Below, piece by piece: positions 35,938 to 48,552 of a stretch of DNA of 64,000 bases; position 1 is the stretch's first letter, and each line of letters starts with the position of its first letter. This stretch comes from Bradyrhizobium sp. WBAH42 (GTDB lineage: Bacteria > Pseudomonadota > Alphaproteobacteria > Rhizobiales > Xanthobacteraceae). The translations under genes and the position numbers were made by a program. Under the pieces are notes generated by a model, which ran no database searches, had not been told where the DNA came from, and saw only the letters and a program-made list of their open reading frames with translations. The stretch spans positions 7,201,001 through 7,265,000 of the forward strand of contig NZ_CP036533.1 in assembly GCF_024585265.1 (NCBI RefSeq). The letters are read 5' to 3'.

Positions 35938-36091
35938 GACTCGCCTCCGTTTCAATTCCAAGCTGTGTTGGTTCGATTCCACATCCGGGAATGTACGGGG
36001 AACCCACTTCAGGCGGGTTAACCTGCGAACCGCAACTTGTCCGGAAACTCACCCGCAAAAGTTCCAAAAATTGAACTCAACGGAACCCTTA

Positions 36092-36979
36092 ATGCAGTCT
36101 TCCCCCACCCATCGCGCCAGTTTTTCGATCGGCAGCGAAGCCGACGCCAAGCGGGTCGTCGATGTGCTCACCGAGGTGTTTTTCGACGGTGATGCGGCGG
36201 TCGCCGCCTTCGAACGGCCCGACGGACAATGGGACGTGACGCTGCATTTCGCCGATGCGCCGGATCAGGAATGGCTAGCCGAACTCGTTGCAACTTCAGC
36301 AGGAAATGAGATTGCGGCGACGCTCGTCTTCGACACGGTCGAAGCCAAGGACTGGGTCAAGGCCAGCCTTGAAGATCTCGTCCCGGTGCCGGCCGGGCGC
36401 TTCGTGGTGCACGGCAGCCACGATCGCGACCGTGTGACGCCGAACAAGCTCGCCATCGAGATCGAGGCGGCGCTCGCCTTCGGCACCGGTCACCATGGCA
36501 CGACGCGCGGCTGTTTACTTCTGCTTGACCATGTCCTGAAGAGTTCCCGCCCGAGGAACCTGCTCGACCTCGGCACCGGCACGGGCGTGCTGGCGATCGC
36601 GGCCGCGAAGGCGCTGCATCGCGTGGTGCTGGCCTCCGACATCGACCCGCCCTCGGTGCGGGTGGCGGCTGAGAATGCCGCGCTCAATGAAGTGGGCAAC
36701 CATGTGCGGGTGATCCGCGCCACCGGCTTTGCCGCGCCGGATTTTGCGCGTGCGGGGCCGTTCGACCTGGTGCTCGCCAATATCCTTGCCAATCCGTTGC
36801 GGCAATTGGCGGGCCCGATGGTGCGGCACCTTGCGCCTGGCGCCCGCGTCATCCTCTCCGGCCTCTTGACGCACCAGGCGCCCGCCGTGATCGCCGCCTA
36901 CCGCGCGCGCGGCCTCGTGCCGGTGAAGCATCTCAGGATCGAGGGATGGAGCAGTCTGTTGTTGCGGAAGCTCTCGTAG
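36092..36979 (+). CDS. prmA: ribosomal protein L11 methyltransferase
   Basis: A 295-residue AdoMet-dependent methyltransferase that modifies ribosomal protein L11. Diagnostic motifs are the substrate region AFGTGHHGTTRGCL, the AdoMet loop DLGTGTGVLAIAAAK and the acceptor motif LANILANPL. Divergent from the pilin gene. A palindromic repeat begins at the stop codon itself (36976), so the 3' end of the mRNA may be set by that structure. Confidence 0.92.
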   Translation: MQSSPTHRASFSIGSEADAKRVVDVLTEVFFDGDAAVAAFERPDGQWDVTLHFADAPDQEWLAELVATSAGNEIAATLVFDTVEAKDWVKASLEDLVPVPAGRFVVHGSHDRDRVTPNKLAIEIEAALAFGTGHHGTTRGCLLLLDHVLKSSRPRNLLDLGTGTGVLAIAAAKALHRVVLASDIDPPSVRVAAENAALNEVGNHVRVIRATGFAAPDFARAGPFDLVLANILANPLRQLAGPMVRHLAPGARVILSGLLTHQAPAVIAAYRARGLVPVKHLRIEGWSSLLLRKLS

Positions 36980-37115
36980 GGCGGGCAATGCGACTTGCCC
37001 GCCGTAGCTCGAAGAGCGAAGGCTGAAGCGTGCCCACCATTCTTTCTACAATCGCGTCATTTTACAATCGCGGAATGACGGTGGGCACGGCGCTCTGCGC
37101 CTTTGCCCACCCTAC
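36976..37115. repeat. intergenic palindromic repeat, type D copy 1, overlapping prmA stop
   Basis: About 140 bases: CGTAGGGCGGGCAATGCG at one end and CGCCTTTGCCCACCCTAC at the other, with GTGCCCACCAT/ATGACGGTGGGCAC arms inside. The first arm includes the prmA stop codon TAG (36977-36979). A second copy lies at 55579-55677. Confidence 0.8.
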
Positions 37116-37126
37116 AAAATCTCGCG

Positions 37127-37306
37127 CTACTCCGCCGGCTTCTCGTCGCGGCGTGACGCGCGCTGCCCCTGCAAGGCACGCCTCGCGCGGCGCTCTGCGA
37201 AACGGTCGATCATCTGGCTGATGAGGCCGCGCGGCTTCTTGGGTGTCGGAGTTGTCGGGGCGCGGCGCGCCGGCGGCGAAATCTTCTCAAAGGTGAACGC
37301 TGGCAT
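37127..37306 (-). CDS. 59-residue basic hypothetical protein
   Basis: Hand-translated. It starts MPAFTFEKISPPARRAP, has a Pro/Thr/Lys middle and an Arg-rich helical C-terminus (DRFAERRARRALQG). No signal or membrane helix. GAGGGG lies eight bases before the ATG. I do not recognise a family; composition suggests nucleic-acid or membrane-surface binding, but that is only an impression. Codon usage is normal for the window. Confidence 0.6.
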   Translation of the reverse strand: MPAFTFEKISPPARRAPTTPTPKKPRGLISQMIDRFAERRARRALQGQRASRRDEKPAE

Positions 37307-37492
37307 CGTGTGTCCCCTCGCCGTTGAGATGAACCACCTGCTCGAATTTCCCTGTCATCCGGACGAAGCGCAACTGCCGCATCCTTTACTCCACTCAACT
37401 CGAATGGAACTATTCAAGCACAGTCCATGCCAGATGCGCCGCAAATGCGTCTACATTGCGGACTGATCCCCATGATCCTAAAGTGATCCACC

Positions 37493-39322
37493 ATGTTCGA
37501 AGCGCACTTCCAGACATTCGAGGAGCCGCAGGCCGGCATCGCGTTGGCGGCACGGCTGGCCGCACTTCGCGAAGAACTTGCCCGTCGCAAGCTGACCGGC
37601 TTCGTCGTGCCACGTGCCGATCAGCAGCAGAACGAATATGTGCCACCATCGGAAGAGCGGCTCGCCTGGTTGACCGGCTTCACGGGCTCGGCGGGGCTAG
37701 CCGTGGTTCTGCCGCATGAGGCAGCACTGTTCGTCGACGGCCGCTACACGCTGCAGGCCGCCAAGCAGGTCGACGCCAAGGCGTGGGTGGTGGAATCGCT
37801 GATCGACCCGCCGCCCGAGAGCTGGGTGGCGGCGCATCTGAAAGCCGGCGACCGCCTCGGATTTGATCCGTGGCTGCACACTTTTTCGGCAGCCGAACGA
37901 CTGTCCGCAGCCTGCGCCAAGGCCGGCGCCGAGCTGGTCGCCGTCGACAGCAATCCGATCGACGCAGTCTGGCAGGACCGGCCGCAGCCGCCGCTCGCCC
38001 CCGTCGCCGTGCACAGCCTCCAGCATGCCGGTGTCCCTGAAGCGGAGAAGCTGGCGCAGATCAGGGCCGAGATCGCCAAGCTCGGCACCGATGCGCTGGT
38101 GCTGTCGGACAGCCACGCAGTGGCCTGGACCTTCAACATCCGCGGCGCCGACGTCGCCCATACCCCGCTGCCGCTGTCCTACGCCTTGGTGCCGAAAGAG
38201 GGCCGTCCCACCATCTTCATCGACCACCGCAAGCTCTCCAACCTCACACGCGACCATCTCGAGCAGTCCGCCGACGTGCGCGAACCGGACGCCATGGCGC
38301 CGACGCTGATGGCGCTGGCCAAGAGTGGTGGATCGATCGCGCTCGACAACGCCACCGCCGCCGACGCACTCAGCCGGCTGATCACGGGCGCCGGCGGCAA
38401 GCCGGTGCGCGGCAGCGATCCGGTTGCACTGCTCAAGGCGGTCAAGAACGCGACCGAGATCAAGGGCACCAAGACGGCTCATTTGCGCGACGCTGTGGCG
38501 CTGGCGCGCTTCCTCGCATGGATCGATCGCGAGGCGCCAAGCGGCAAGCTCACCGAGATCGACGCGGTCGAGGCGCTGGAAACCTTCCGCCGCGACACCG
38601 GCGCGCTCAAGGACGTCTCGTTTCCCACCATCTCCGGCACCGGCCCGAACGGCGCCATCGTGCATTACCGCGTCACCCGCAAGAGCAACCGGCGGATCGC
38701 GTCCGGCGATCTCCTGCTGATCGATTCCGGCGCACAATATGAAGACGGCACTACCGACGTCACGCGCACCATGGCGGTGGGCGAGCCGACGGATGAGATG
38801 CGCGACCGCTTCACCCGCGTGCTGCGCGGTCACATCGCGATCGCGCGCGCCGTCTTTCCGGACGGCACCACGGGCGCGCAACTCGACACGCTGGCGCGGC
38901 AATATCTCTGGGCCGCCGGGCTCGATTTCGAGCACGGCACCGGCCACGGCGTCGGCAGCTATCTCTCGGTGCACGAAGGACCGGCGCGAATTTCGAAGCT
39001 CGGCACCACGCCGCTGAAGCGCGGCATGATCCTGTCCAACGAGCCCGGCTACTACAAGACCGACGGCTTCGGCATCCGCATCGAAAACCTCGAGCTGGTC
39101 GTTGCCGCCGAGGTCAAGGGCGCCGAGAAGCCGATGAACGCGTTCGAGACGCTGACCCTGGCGCCGATCGACCGCCGCCTGATCGATGTCGCGATGCTGA
39201 GCCGCGACGAGCTCGATTGGCTTAACGCCTATCATGCCCGCGTGAGGGATGACGTGCGGCCGGCGCTGGACGAGGCGACGAAGGCCTGGCTCGATCAGGC
39301 CACGGCCGAGCTGAAGGCGTAG
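37493..39322 (+). CDS. pepP: Xaa-Pro aminopeptidase (M24B)
   Basis: A 609-residue cytoplasmic metallopeptidase removing N-terminal residues before proline. It has the three-domain layout of long aminopeptidase P: a creatinase N-domain (LTGFVVPRADQQQNEYVPP, FVDGRYTLQA), a middle domain, and the C-terminal catalytic pita-bread fold with metal ligands in LIDSGAQYEDGTTDVTRT, GTGHGVGSYLSVHE, NEPGYY and IRIENLEL. Complete and full length. Confidence 0.92.
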   Translation: MFEAHFQTFEEPQAGIALAARLAALREELARRKLTGFVVPRADQQQNEYVPPSEERLAWLTGFTGSAGLAVVLPHEAALFVDGRYTLQAAKQVDAKAWVVESLIDPPPESWVAAHLKAGDRLGFDPWLHTFSAAERLSAACAKAGAELVAVDSNPIDAVWQDRPQPPLAPVAVHSLQHAGVPEAEKLAQIRAEIAKLGTDALVLSDSHAVAWTFNIRGADVAHTPLPLSYALVPKEGRPTIFIDHRKLSNLTRDHLEQSADVREPDAMAPTLMALAKSGGSIALDNATAADALSRLITGAGGKPVRGSDPVALLKAVKNATEIKGTKTAHLRDAVALARFLAWIDREAPSGKLTEIDAVEALETFRRDTGALKDVSFPTISGTGPNGAIVHYRVTRKSNRRIASGDLLLIDSGAQYEDGTTDVTRTMAVGEPTDEMRDRFTRVLRGHIAIARAVFPDGTTGAQLDTLARQYLWAAGLDFEHGTGHGVGSYLSVHEGPARISKLGTTPLKRGMILSNEPGYYKTDGFGIRIENLELVVAAEVKGAEKPMNAFETLTLAPIDRRLIDVAMLSRDELDWLNAYHARVRDDVRPALDEATKAWLDQATAELKA

Positions 39323-39371
39323 TGCGCATAGCGCCACGCGGATTGTGCAAGGCTGTTACGACACGATAGGT

Positions 39372-39468
39372 GTCATGCCCGCGAAGGCGGGCATCCAGTA
39401 CGCCGCAGCCCCTCGATCAATCATTGCCGTCTCTGGAATACTGATTCCCCGCCTTCGCGGGGAATGAC
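39372..39468. repeat. intergenic palindromic repeat, type E
   Basis: About 97 bases from GTCATGCCCGCGAAGGCGGGCATCC to GATTCCCCGCCTTCGCGGGGAATGAC; each end is also a self-complementary hairpin. Located between the aminopeptidase and the efflux gene. Confidence 0.75.
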
Positions 39469-39621
39469 CCCGAACTTTCAGCACGAGCGAAGCGCCCAAA
39501 CGATCGCCATCGTGCCCTCATCATAACCGTCCCGAAATCCGAATAGCCGCATTCCGAATCGCCGATATCGGTCTTGCGTGGGCACGCTACAGTCGATTCG
39601 AATTCGGACGACGGACGACAT

Positions 39622-40899
39622 ATGCACGGCATGATCAGCAGGCCGCCGGACGCGGCGACGAAAAACATCGCGACTTCGCGCCTGGTGTTGCTGCTGCTGG
39701 TCGTGATGACCGGGGTCGCGCCGATCTCGCTCTACATCCTGGTTCCGGCACTGCCGGTGCTGGCGACGAATTTCGGCAGCGACATCTCGATCGCGCAGAT
39801 GACGGTGTCGCTCTACATGGTCGGCATCGCGCTGTCGCAGCTGATCATGGGGCCGCTGTCGGACCGGTTCGGGCGGCGGCCGGTGCTGCTGGGAGGGCTG
39901 GCGCTGATGGTGGTTGCCAGCATCGGCTGTATTTTTGCCGAGACCCTGCCGCAATTGATCGCCGCACGCTTCTTCCAGGCGCTCGGCGGCGCATCCGGCA
40001 TGGTGATTAGCCGAGCCATCATCCGCGACATCTACGAGCGCGACCGCGTCGCCTCGATGATCAGCCTCGTGGTCGCGGCGTTGATGATCGGGCAGATGGT
40101 CTCGCCGCTCACCGGCGGCCTGATCGAGACCGCGTTCGGCTGGCGCGCGATCTTCTACGCCATCACCATCGCCGCCATCGTCGTTGCCGTCGGTATCGCC
40201 TTCGCGCTGCCCGAGACCCGCCGCAGCCGCAGCGCCGGCAGCGGCTTCCGCGCCGATATCGGCACGCTGATCCGGAGCCGCGCCTTCGTCGGCTATGTGA
40301 TGTGCCAGGTGCTCGCGTCCCAGATCATCTTCACCTTCGCCGGCGGCGGGCCCTACATCGTGGTGACGCAGATGGGCCGCAGCAGCGCCGAATACGGCGC
40401 CTGGTTCGCGACGACGGGCTTTGCGTTTCTGGTCGGCAACCTGCTCTGCGTGCGCTTTGCGCCGCGCCATTCGTTGGAGAAGCTGATCTGGTTCGGGCTC
40501 GCCCTGCAGCTCTGCGGCAGCTTTGCGAACCTCTTCTGGAGCTTCGCCGGCTGGAACGAGGCGCCCGCCTGGCTGTTCGGCACCCAGATGATCGTGATGG
40601 CCGGCAACGCCTTCGTGATGGCGAATTCCGCCGCCGGCGCCATCAGCATCCGTCCCGAAGCAGCCGGCACCGCCTCGGGCGCGATGGGCTTCCTGCAGCA
40701 AGGCATTGGCGCGCTGATGTCGCAATTCGGCGCCTATCTCGGCGGCCATTCCGCGACGACGCTGCCGCTGACATCAGCGGTTCTCGCGATCTCCCTGCTC
40801 TGCGCCTGCGTGATGATGTTCGTCGTGCCCCGCCGCGAGATGGTGCCGAGCGAAGCGCTGATCGAGCAGGCCGAGGAGGACGAGACGGGGATGATGTGA
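39622..40899 (+). CDS. Bcr/CflA-type MFS drug-efflux transporter
   Basis: A 425-residue inner-membrane protein with twelve predicted helices and the Bcr/CflA features LYILVPALPVLATNFG in the first helix, GPLSDRFGRRPVLLGG (motif A) and QALGGASGMVISRAIIRDIY (motif C-like). It likely exports drugs or small sulfur compounds by proton antiport. Start at ATG 39622; 39631 is also possible. Converges on ppdK across a strong hairpin at 40948. Confidence 0.88.
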   Translation: MHGMISRPPDAATKNIATSRLVLLLLVVMTGVAPISLYILVPALPVLATNFGSDISIAQMTVSLYMVGIALSQLIMGPLSDRFGRRPVLLGGLALMVVASIGCIFAETLPQLIAARFFQALGGASGMVISRAIIRDIYERDRVASMISLVVAALMIGQMVSPLTGGLIETAFGWRAIFYAITIAAIVVAVGIAFALPETRRSRSAGSGFRADIGTLIRSRAFVGYVMCQVLASQIIFTFAGGGPYIVVTQMGRSSAEYGAWFATTGFAFLVGNLLCVRFAPRHSLEKLIWFGLALQLCGSFANLFWSFAGWNEAPAWLFGTQMIVMAGNAFVMANSAAGAISIRPEAAGTASGAMGFLQQGIGALMSQFGAYLGGHSATTLPLTSAVLAISLLCACVMMFVVPRREMVPSEALIEQAEEDETGMM

Positions 40900-40947
40900 G
40901 GGGCGCTGCGCGCGCCGCACCCGTCTTTGCGAAGAGTCTGAAACGAA

Positions 40948-40972
40948 AGAGGCGGGGCTGGGCCCCGCCTCT
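40948..40972. terminator. bidirectional hairpin terminator between the MFS gene and ppdK
   Basis: An 11-bp perfect stem AGAGGCGGGGC / GCCCCGCCTCT with a three-base TGG loop, in the 98-base gap between converging stops. On the minus strand it is followed by TTTCGTTT, so it may mainly end the ppdK transcript. Confidence 0.7.
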
Positions 40973-40997
40973 CTCAAACTCATATCTGCGCTTTGGC

Positions 40998-43925
<2,928 letters not shown>

Positions 43926-44021
43926 AGCTTGCACACAACCTGCGAGAGGAATGGGAAATCGCGGGCCTTACACCACTTTGGGCGGGCCCGCGCAAGACGG
44001 ACAGTTCCGAAAAGTGAACGC

Positions 44022-44177
44022 CTAGAAGCGGAGCCACTTCAGGAGCCCGAGCCCGATCGCGCCGTTGACGATGAGGAAGATCGCGACGATGAGGTTGAGA
44101 AGCCGCGGCATGATCAGGATGAGCACGCCCGCAATCAACGACAGGATCGGCGAAATGTGGGCGACGGTGATGTGCAT
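44022..44177 (-). CDS. DUF3096 small membrane protein
   Basis: A 51-residue, two-helix hydrophobic peptide (ISPILSLIAGVLILIMPRLLN, then LIVAIFLIVNGAIGLGLLKWLRF), matching DUF3096. Hand-translated; its size hides it from most gene finders. Spacing and strand place it alone between ppdK and the divergent DUF1236 gene. Function unknown. I checked for an EcfG-type site upstream and did not find one with the right spacing. Confidence 0.82.
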   Translation of the reverse strand: MHITVAHISPILSLIAGVLILIMPRLLNLIVAIFLIVNGAIGLGLLKWLRF

Positions 44178-44320
44178 GAACTATCTTTCTGTGAGGTGAG
44201 GCGAATCGCGCGGATGATACCCGGCTAGGTTCCGGGAGTAGAGATGCGCAAGCGAGCTTGCGAGTTCCCGGCCTCACGAAAACTGCCCGAAATTGCCGCG
44301 AATGCGGCAGGCCTTTTCCC

Positions 44321-44345
44321 GGAACATTGGCTTTAGGCACGCATT
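44321..44345 (+). promoter_or_regulatory. candidate EcfG-like promoter of the DUF1236 gene
   Basis: GGAAC (44321-44325), 16 bases, CATT (44342-44345), one mismatch to CGTT; the leader would be about 48 bases. Confidence 0.35.
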
Positions 44346-44399
44346 GGCAACCGGTCGCGCCGCTGGCGCGCCCGAAGAATCACGTCGAAGGAGTTGTCC

Positions 44400-44753
44400 A
44401 TGCGGAACAGGATTCTTGCTCTCGCAGCGCTTGCGGCCGCGACCAGTGCGCCCCTTGCCGCGCAGGCGCAAAGCGATGTCACGATCGGACGCGCGCCCGC
44501 CGTGGTCGACAGCGCGCCGACGATTGCGGTCGAACAGCGGCCGGCCTTCCGCGAATATGTCGTCGAGCAACGTGTGCCGGCCTTTCGCATTCCGGATCGC
44601 GTGGTGGTCGGCACCACCTTACCCGAGGCAGGCGTCACTTATTATGACGTGCCGCAACGTTTCGGCGCCACGACCTATCGCTACACCGTCGTGAACGGCG
44701 AAACCGTGCTGGTCGAGCCGCGCTCGCGCCGCATCGTCGAGGTGCTGGACTAA
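44400..44753 (+). CDS. DUF1236 exported protein
   Basis: A 117-residue exported protein with a signal peptide (residues 1-23, AQA) and the DUF1236 domain (FREYVVEQRVPAFRIPDRVVVG, then LPEAGVTYYDVP and VEPRSRRIVEVL). AAGGAG sits six bases before the ATG. A strong terminator follows at 44827-44865. Family members are common and often multicopy in Bradyrhizobium; function unknown, periplasmic. Confidence 0.85.
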   Translation: MRNRILALAALAAATSAPLAAQAQSDVTIGRAPAVVDSAPTIAVEQRPAFREYVVEQRVPAFRIPDRVVVGTTLPEAGVTYYDVPQRFGATTYRYTVVNGETVLVEPRSRRIVEVLD

Positions 44754-44826
44754 CAACGCTGCCGCTCCGTTCGATGTCCGGCGCGTCACATCAGGCTGGC
44801 GCGAGCAGTGTTAGATCGGACATCAG

Positions 44827-44865
44827 GCCCCGCCCGGTCCTCCCCCCGCCGGGCGGGGCTTTTTT
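44827..44865 (+). terminator. intrinsic terminator after the DUF1236 gene
   Basis: Stem GCCCCGCCCGG (44827-44837) / CCGGGCGGGGC (44849-44859), 11-base loop, followed by six T residues (44860-44865). The best Rho-independent terminator in the window. Confidence 0.85.
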
Positions 44866-44885
44866 GGACAAGCCACATCAGCAGC

Positions 44886-44983
44886 CGTCATTCCGGGACA
44901 CGCCGGAGGCGTGGGCCCGGAATCCATACTCACGATCGTGGTTATGGATTCCGGGCTCGCGCTCCGCGCGCCCCGGAATGACA
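44886..44983. repeat. intergenic palindromic repeat, type C copy 2
   Basis: CGTCATTCCGGG...CCCCGGAATGAC outer arms, inner CCCGGAATCCAT/ATGGATTCCGGG arms. About 98 bases. Confidence 0.85.
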
Positions 44984-45008
44984 GCGGTGTTTGCGGCGCG
45001 GCCGCGTC

Positions 45009-47108
45009 TCAATCCTGGATCTTCGAGAAATCCGCCACCGCACGCGTGGCGCTGCGGATCTCGTTGAGGAGCTTCAGGCGGTTCTCGCGCACCTTCGGAT
45101 CGTCATCGTTGACGCGCACCTTGTCGAAGAAGGCATCCACCGGCGGACGCAGCTTTGCCATCGCGCTCATCGCGGCGGCGAAGTCTTCCTTGGCCACCGC
45201 AGCGCTGGCTTCCGCCTTGACCTCACCGATCGCCTTGGCCAGCGCCTTCTCCTCAGCAAGGCTGTAGAGAGCGGCATCGGGCGCACCGTCGAAGCTGCGC
45301 TTGTCCTTCTTCTCCTCGATCGAGAGGATGTTGCTGGCGCGCTTGGTGCCAGCGAGCAGGTTCTTGCCGTCGTCAGAGTCGAGGAATTTGCCGAGCGCCT
45401 CGACGCGGCGGACGATCATCAGGAGATCGTCCTGGCCGCCGAGCGCGAACACGGCGTCGACGAGATCGTGACGTGCGCCCTGCTCGCGGAGCTGGACTTT
45501 CAGGCGGTCGGCGAAGAAGGCGAGCAGGTCGCTCGGAAGCTTCGAGGCATCGGCCGGCTTCACCGACAAGCCGGCGAGCGCGGATCCCGCCACCTTCATG
45601 AGCGACAGACGCAACGCGTTCTCGGCAATCAGTCGGATCACACCCAGCGCCGCGCGACGCAACGCATAGGGGTCCTTGCTGCCCGTCGGCTTTTCGTCGA
45701 TCGCCCAGAACCCAACCAAGGTATCGATCTTGTCGGCGAGCGCCACGGCAACGCTGACCGGATCGGTCGGAACGCGATCCGCAGGACCTTGCGGCTTGTA
45801 GTGTTCCTCGCTAGCCGAAGCGACGGAGACATCCTCGCCCTGTGCGAGCGCGTAATACTTGCCCATCAGCCCCTGCACTTCAGGGAATTCGCCAACGACT
45901 TCCGTCAGCAGATCCGCCTTCGCCAGATGCGCAGCGCGCGTCGACTTGCCGACATCGGCGCCAACGAGCGGCGCGATCTCCGCGGTCAGACGCTCGATGC
46001 GCTTGATGCGCGCAGCCTGGGTGCCGAGCTTCTCGTGAAACACGATCTGCTCGAACTTCGGCAGCCGGTCCTCGAGCTTGGTCTTCAGATCCGTCTCGTA
46101 GAAGAACTTCGCATCCGACAGCCGCGCGCGGATCACGCGCTCGTTGCCGGCGATGATGGTATTGCCACCGTCAGTCGCCTCGATATTGGCGACCAGGATG
46201 AACTTGCTGGCGAGCTTGCCCGTCTTGGGGTCGCGCACCACGAAGCACTTCTGGTTGTTGCGGATGGTGGCGCGGATGACTTCGTCGGGGGTCTTCAAGA
46301 ATTCCGGTTCGAACGAGCCCATCAGCACGACCGGCCATTCGACGAGGCCGGCGACCTCGTCGAGCAGGTTCTGGTCCTCGACCAGCTCAAAACCTTGCGC
46401 GAAGGCAAGCTGCTTGGCGTCGGTGAGGATGGCGTCCTTGCGGCGCTCGGGATCGAGCACGACTTTCGCGGCAAGAAGCTTGGCCTCGTAGTCCTCGAAG
46501 CGGCGCACCTGGACTGGCGCCGGCGCGAGGAAGCGGTGGCCGTAGGTGGTCTGGCCGCTCTCGATGCCGTCGACCTCGAACTTCACGACATCGGGCTCTT
46601 CGGTCTCGAGGCCGAAGGTCGCCGTGATCGCGTGCAGCGGGCGCACCCAGTTCAGCGAGCCGGGCTTGCCGGAGCGCGCGCCCCAGCGCATCGATTTCGG
46701 CCAGGGGAAGGTGCGGAAGATGACGGGCAGGATTTCCGCAAGCACGTCGATCGCGTCGCGGCCGGGCTTCTCGATCAAGCCGATGTAGAAATCACCCTTG
46801 GGGTCGCGCTGGATTTTTGCTTCCTCCAGCGACTTCAGACCGGTCGCCTTGAGAAAGCCCTGCACAGCCGCCTCGGGGGCGCCGACTTTGGGGCCGCGCC
46901 GCTCGGTCTTCAGGTCAGGCTGGCGCGCAGGGATGCCGTGCACGGTGAGCGCAAGGCGCCGCGGCGTCGCAAACGCCTTCGCGCCCTCGTAGACCAGGCC
47001 TTCGGCAACCAGCTTGTCGGTGACCATGCGGCGGAGATCGTCGGCCGCCTTCGCCTGCATGCGCGCGGGGATTTCTTCCGAGAACAGTTCAAGCAAAAGT
47101 TCGGGCAT
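45009..47108 (-). CDS. glyS: glycyl-tRNA synthetase beta subunit
   Basis: A 699-residue subunit that recognises and helps charge tRNA-Gly. It begins [18 protein letters not shown], the family hallmark, and has the [14 protein letters not shown] region and the C-terminal tRNA-binding domain. Its start codon overlaps the glyQ stop (TGATG on the minus strand), so the two subunits are made together in an alpha2-beta2 enzyme. Confidence 0.95.
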   Translation of the reverse strand: MPELLLELFSEEIPARMQAKAADDLRRMVTDKLVAEGLVYEGAKAFATPRRLALTVHGIPARQPDLKTERRGPKVGAPEAAVQGFLKATGLKSLEEAKIQRDPKGDFYIGLIEKPGRDAIDVLAEILPVIFRTFPWPKSMRWGARSGKPGSLNWVRPLHAITATFGLETEEPDVVKFEVDGIESGQTTYGHRFLAPAPVQVRRFEDYEAKLLAAKVVLDPERRKDAILTDAKQLAFAQGFELVEDQNLLDEVAGLVEWPVVLMGSFEPEFLKTPDEVIRATIRNNQKCFVVRDPKTGKLASKFILVANIEATDGGNTIIAGNERVIRARLSDAKFFYETDLKTKLEDRLPKFEQIVFHEKLGTQAARIKRIERLTAEIAPLVGADVGKSTRAAHLAKADLLTEVVGEFPEVQGLMGKYYALAQGEDVSVASASEEHYKPQGPADRVPTDPVSVAVALADKIDTLVGFWAIDEKPTGSKDPYALRRAALGVIRLIAENALRLSLMKVAGSALAGLSVKPADASKLPSDLLAFFADRLKVQLREQGARHDLVDAVFALGGQDDLLMIVRRVEALGKFLDSDDGKNLLAGTKRASNILSIEEKKDKRSFDGAPDAALYSLAEEKALAKAIGEVKAEASAAVAKEDFAAAMSAMAKLRPPVDAFFDKVRVNDDDPKVRENRLKLLNEIRSATRAVADFSKIQD

Positions 47109-48046
47109 CAGGCCGCTCCGCCCGCTTCAGTGTGGATCCAGGCCTCACCGCAGGCCTTGGCCAGCTCGCGCACGCGCAGAATGTAGCTCTGCCGCTCGGT
47201 CACGGAGATCACGCCACGCGCGTCGAGCAGGTTGAAGACGTGGCTCGCCTTGATGCACTGGTCGTAGGCCGGCAGCGCCATCAGATGCTGCTTCTTGTTG
47301 CCGCCGTCGCGCCAGCCGGCATCGAGATATTTCCGGCAGGCCGCCTCGGCCATCTTGAACTGCTCGAACAGCATCGCGGTGTCGGCGTATTCAAAGTTGT
47401 GCCGGGAATATTCCTGCTCGGCCTGCAGGAACACGTCGCCATAGGTGACCTTGGCATCGCCCTCGCGGCCGTTGAAGTTGAGGTCGTAGACGCGGTCGAC
47501 GCCCTGCACATACATCGCGAGGCGCTCGAGCCCGTAGGTGAGCTCGCCCGCGACCGGCGCGCATTCGAAGCCCGCGACCTGCTGAAAGTAAGTGAACTGG
47601 CTGACTTCCATGCCGTCACACCAGCATTCCCAGCCGAGGCCCCAGGCGCCCAGCGTCGGGCTCTCCCAATCGTCCTCGACGAAGCGGATGTCGTGCACGG
47701 CGGAATCGATGCCGATCGCGGCGAGCGACTTCAGGTACAGCTCCTGAAGGTTCGGCGGCGACGGCTTCATGATCACCTGGAACTGGTAATAGTGCTGCAT
47801 CCGGTTCGGGTTCTCGCCATAGCGGCCGTCCTTGGGCCGCCGCGAGGGCTGCACATAGGCGGCGTTCCAGGGTTTTGGCCCGAGCGCGCGCAGCGTGGTC
47901 GCCGGATGGAAGGTGCCCGCACCCATTTCCATGTCGTAGGGCTGCAGGATCACGCAGCCCTGCTCGGCCCAGAACCGCTGGAGCGCGAGGATGAAGCCCT
48001 GGAACGAGCGTTCCGGGCGCATATGGGCGGGCAATGAGGCGTCCAT
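47108..48046 (-). CDS. glyQ: glycyl-tRNA synthetase alpha subunit
   Basis: A 312-residue class II synthetase catalytic subunit. The start region [36 protein letters not shown] and [18 protein letters not shown] are diagnostic. Overlaps glyS by three bases. ATG 48046 is taken as the start; a second in-frame ATG at 48022 also gives a good protein. Confidence 0.95.
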   Translation of the reverse strand: MDASLPAHMRPERSFQGFILALQRFWAEQGCVILQPYDMEMGAGTFHPATTLRALGPKPWNAAYVQPSRRPKDGRYGENPNRMQHYYQFQVIMKPSPPNLQELYLKSLAAIGIDSAVHDIRFVEDDWESPTLGAWGLGWECWCDGMEVSQFTYFQQVAGFECAPVAGELTYGLERLAMYVQGVDRVYDLNFNGREGDAKVTYGDVFLQAEQEYSRHNFEYADTAMLFEQFKMAEAACRKYLDAGWRDGGNKKQHLMALPAYDQCIKASHVFNLLDARGVISVTERQSYILRVRELAKACGEAWIHTEAGGAA

Positions 48047-48137
48047 CGTCAGATCGGGCTCTCGCGGGGGGTTTTGAATCGCGCGGGACCGTATCGACGG
48101 CGGGGATGGGAATCAAGGCGAAGGGGGTGGAAATGGC

Positions 48138-48240
48138 CGTCATTCCGGGGCGCCCGCAGGGCGAGCCCGGAATCCATTGCGCCGCTCGCTCTGTGGTTCG
48201 ATGGATTCCGGGTTCTCGCTTCGCGAGCCCCGGAATGACG
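48138..48240. repeat. intergenic palindromic repeat, type C copy 3
   Basis: Outer arms CGTCATTCCGGGGC / GCCCCGGAATGACG, inner GAGCCCGGAATCCAT / ATGGATTCCGGG. About 103 bases, between glyQ and a small membrane gene. Confidence 0.85.
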
Positions 48241-48256
48241 ATCGAGCGGAAGGTCC

Positions 48257-48448
48257 CTAACCCGGCCGGTAAGCTCCGGTTACGGGGTCACGCTTCAGCG
48301 TCTGGATATCCCCCATGCGGGCGGCCTCAGCGACGCGCGACAGGCGCATCTCCTCCAGTTCCTGGTTGATCCGGACAGCGGTCTTGTAGGCCCAGCGGAC
48401 CACGGCAAGCCCGCCCAGGACGCCCGCGAAAGCGACGAACGGCGGCAT
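48257..48448 (-). CDS. 63-residue hypothetical membrane protein
   Basis: One N-terminal hydrophobic helix (MPPFVAFAGVLGGLAVVRWAY) followed by a charged helix (NQELEEMRLSRVAEAARMG) and the ending DPVTGAYRPG. Not recognised by name. It is close to the protease gene upstream on the same strand (gap ~100 bases). Topology suggests a small bitopic inner-membrane protein. Confidence 0.7.
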   Translation of the reverse strand: MPPFVAFAGVLGGLAVVRWAYKTAVRINQELEEMRLSRVAEAARMGDIQTLKRDPVTGAYRPG

Positions 48449-48552
48449 CGATCGATCCTCGTCTCATGCTCAGCCCCCACTTGCATTGTTGCGCAGATGG
48501 ACCTGCGCCGCAATTGGTGCCGTCCGGGCGAAATGGCGCGGGAGCGCGAGCC

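Noticed and set aside
44178..44250. EcfG promoter for the DUF3096 gene
   Set aside because: GGAAC is present on the minus strand, but no TT-containing -10 element falls at 16-17 bases.
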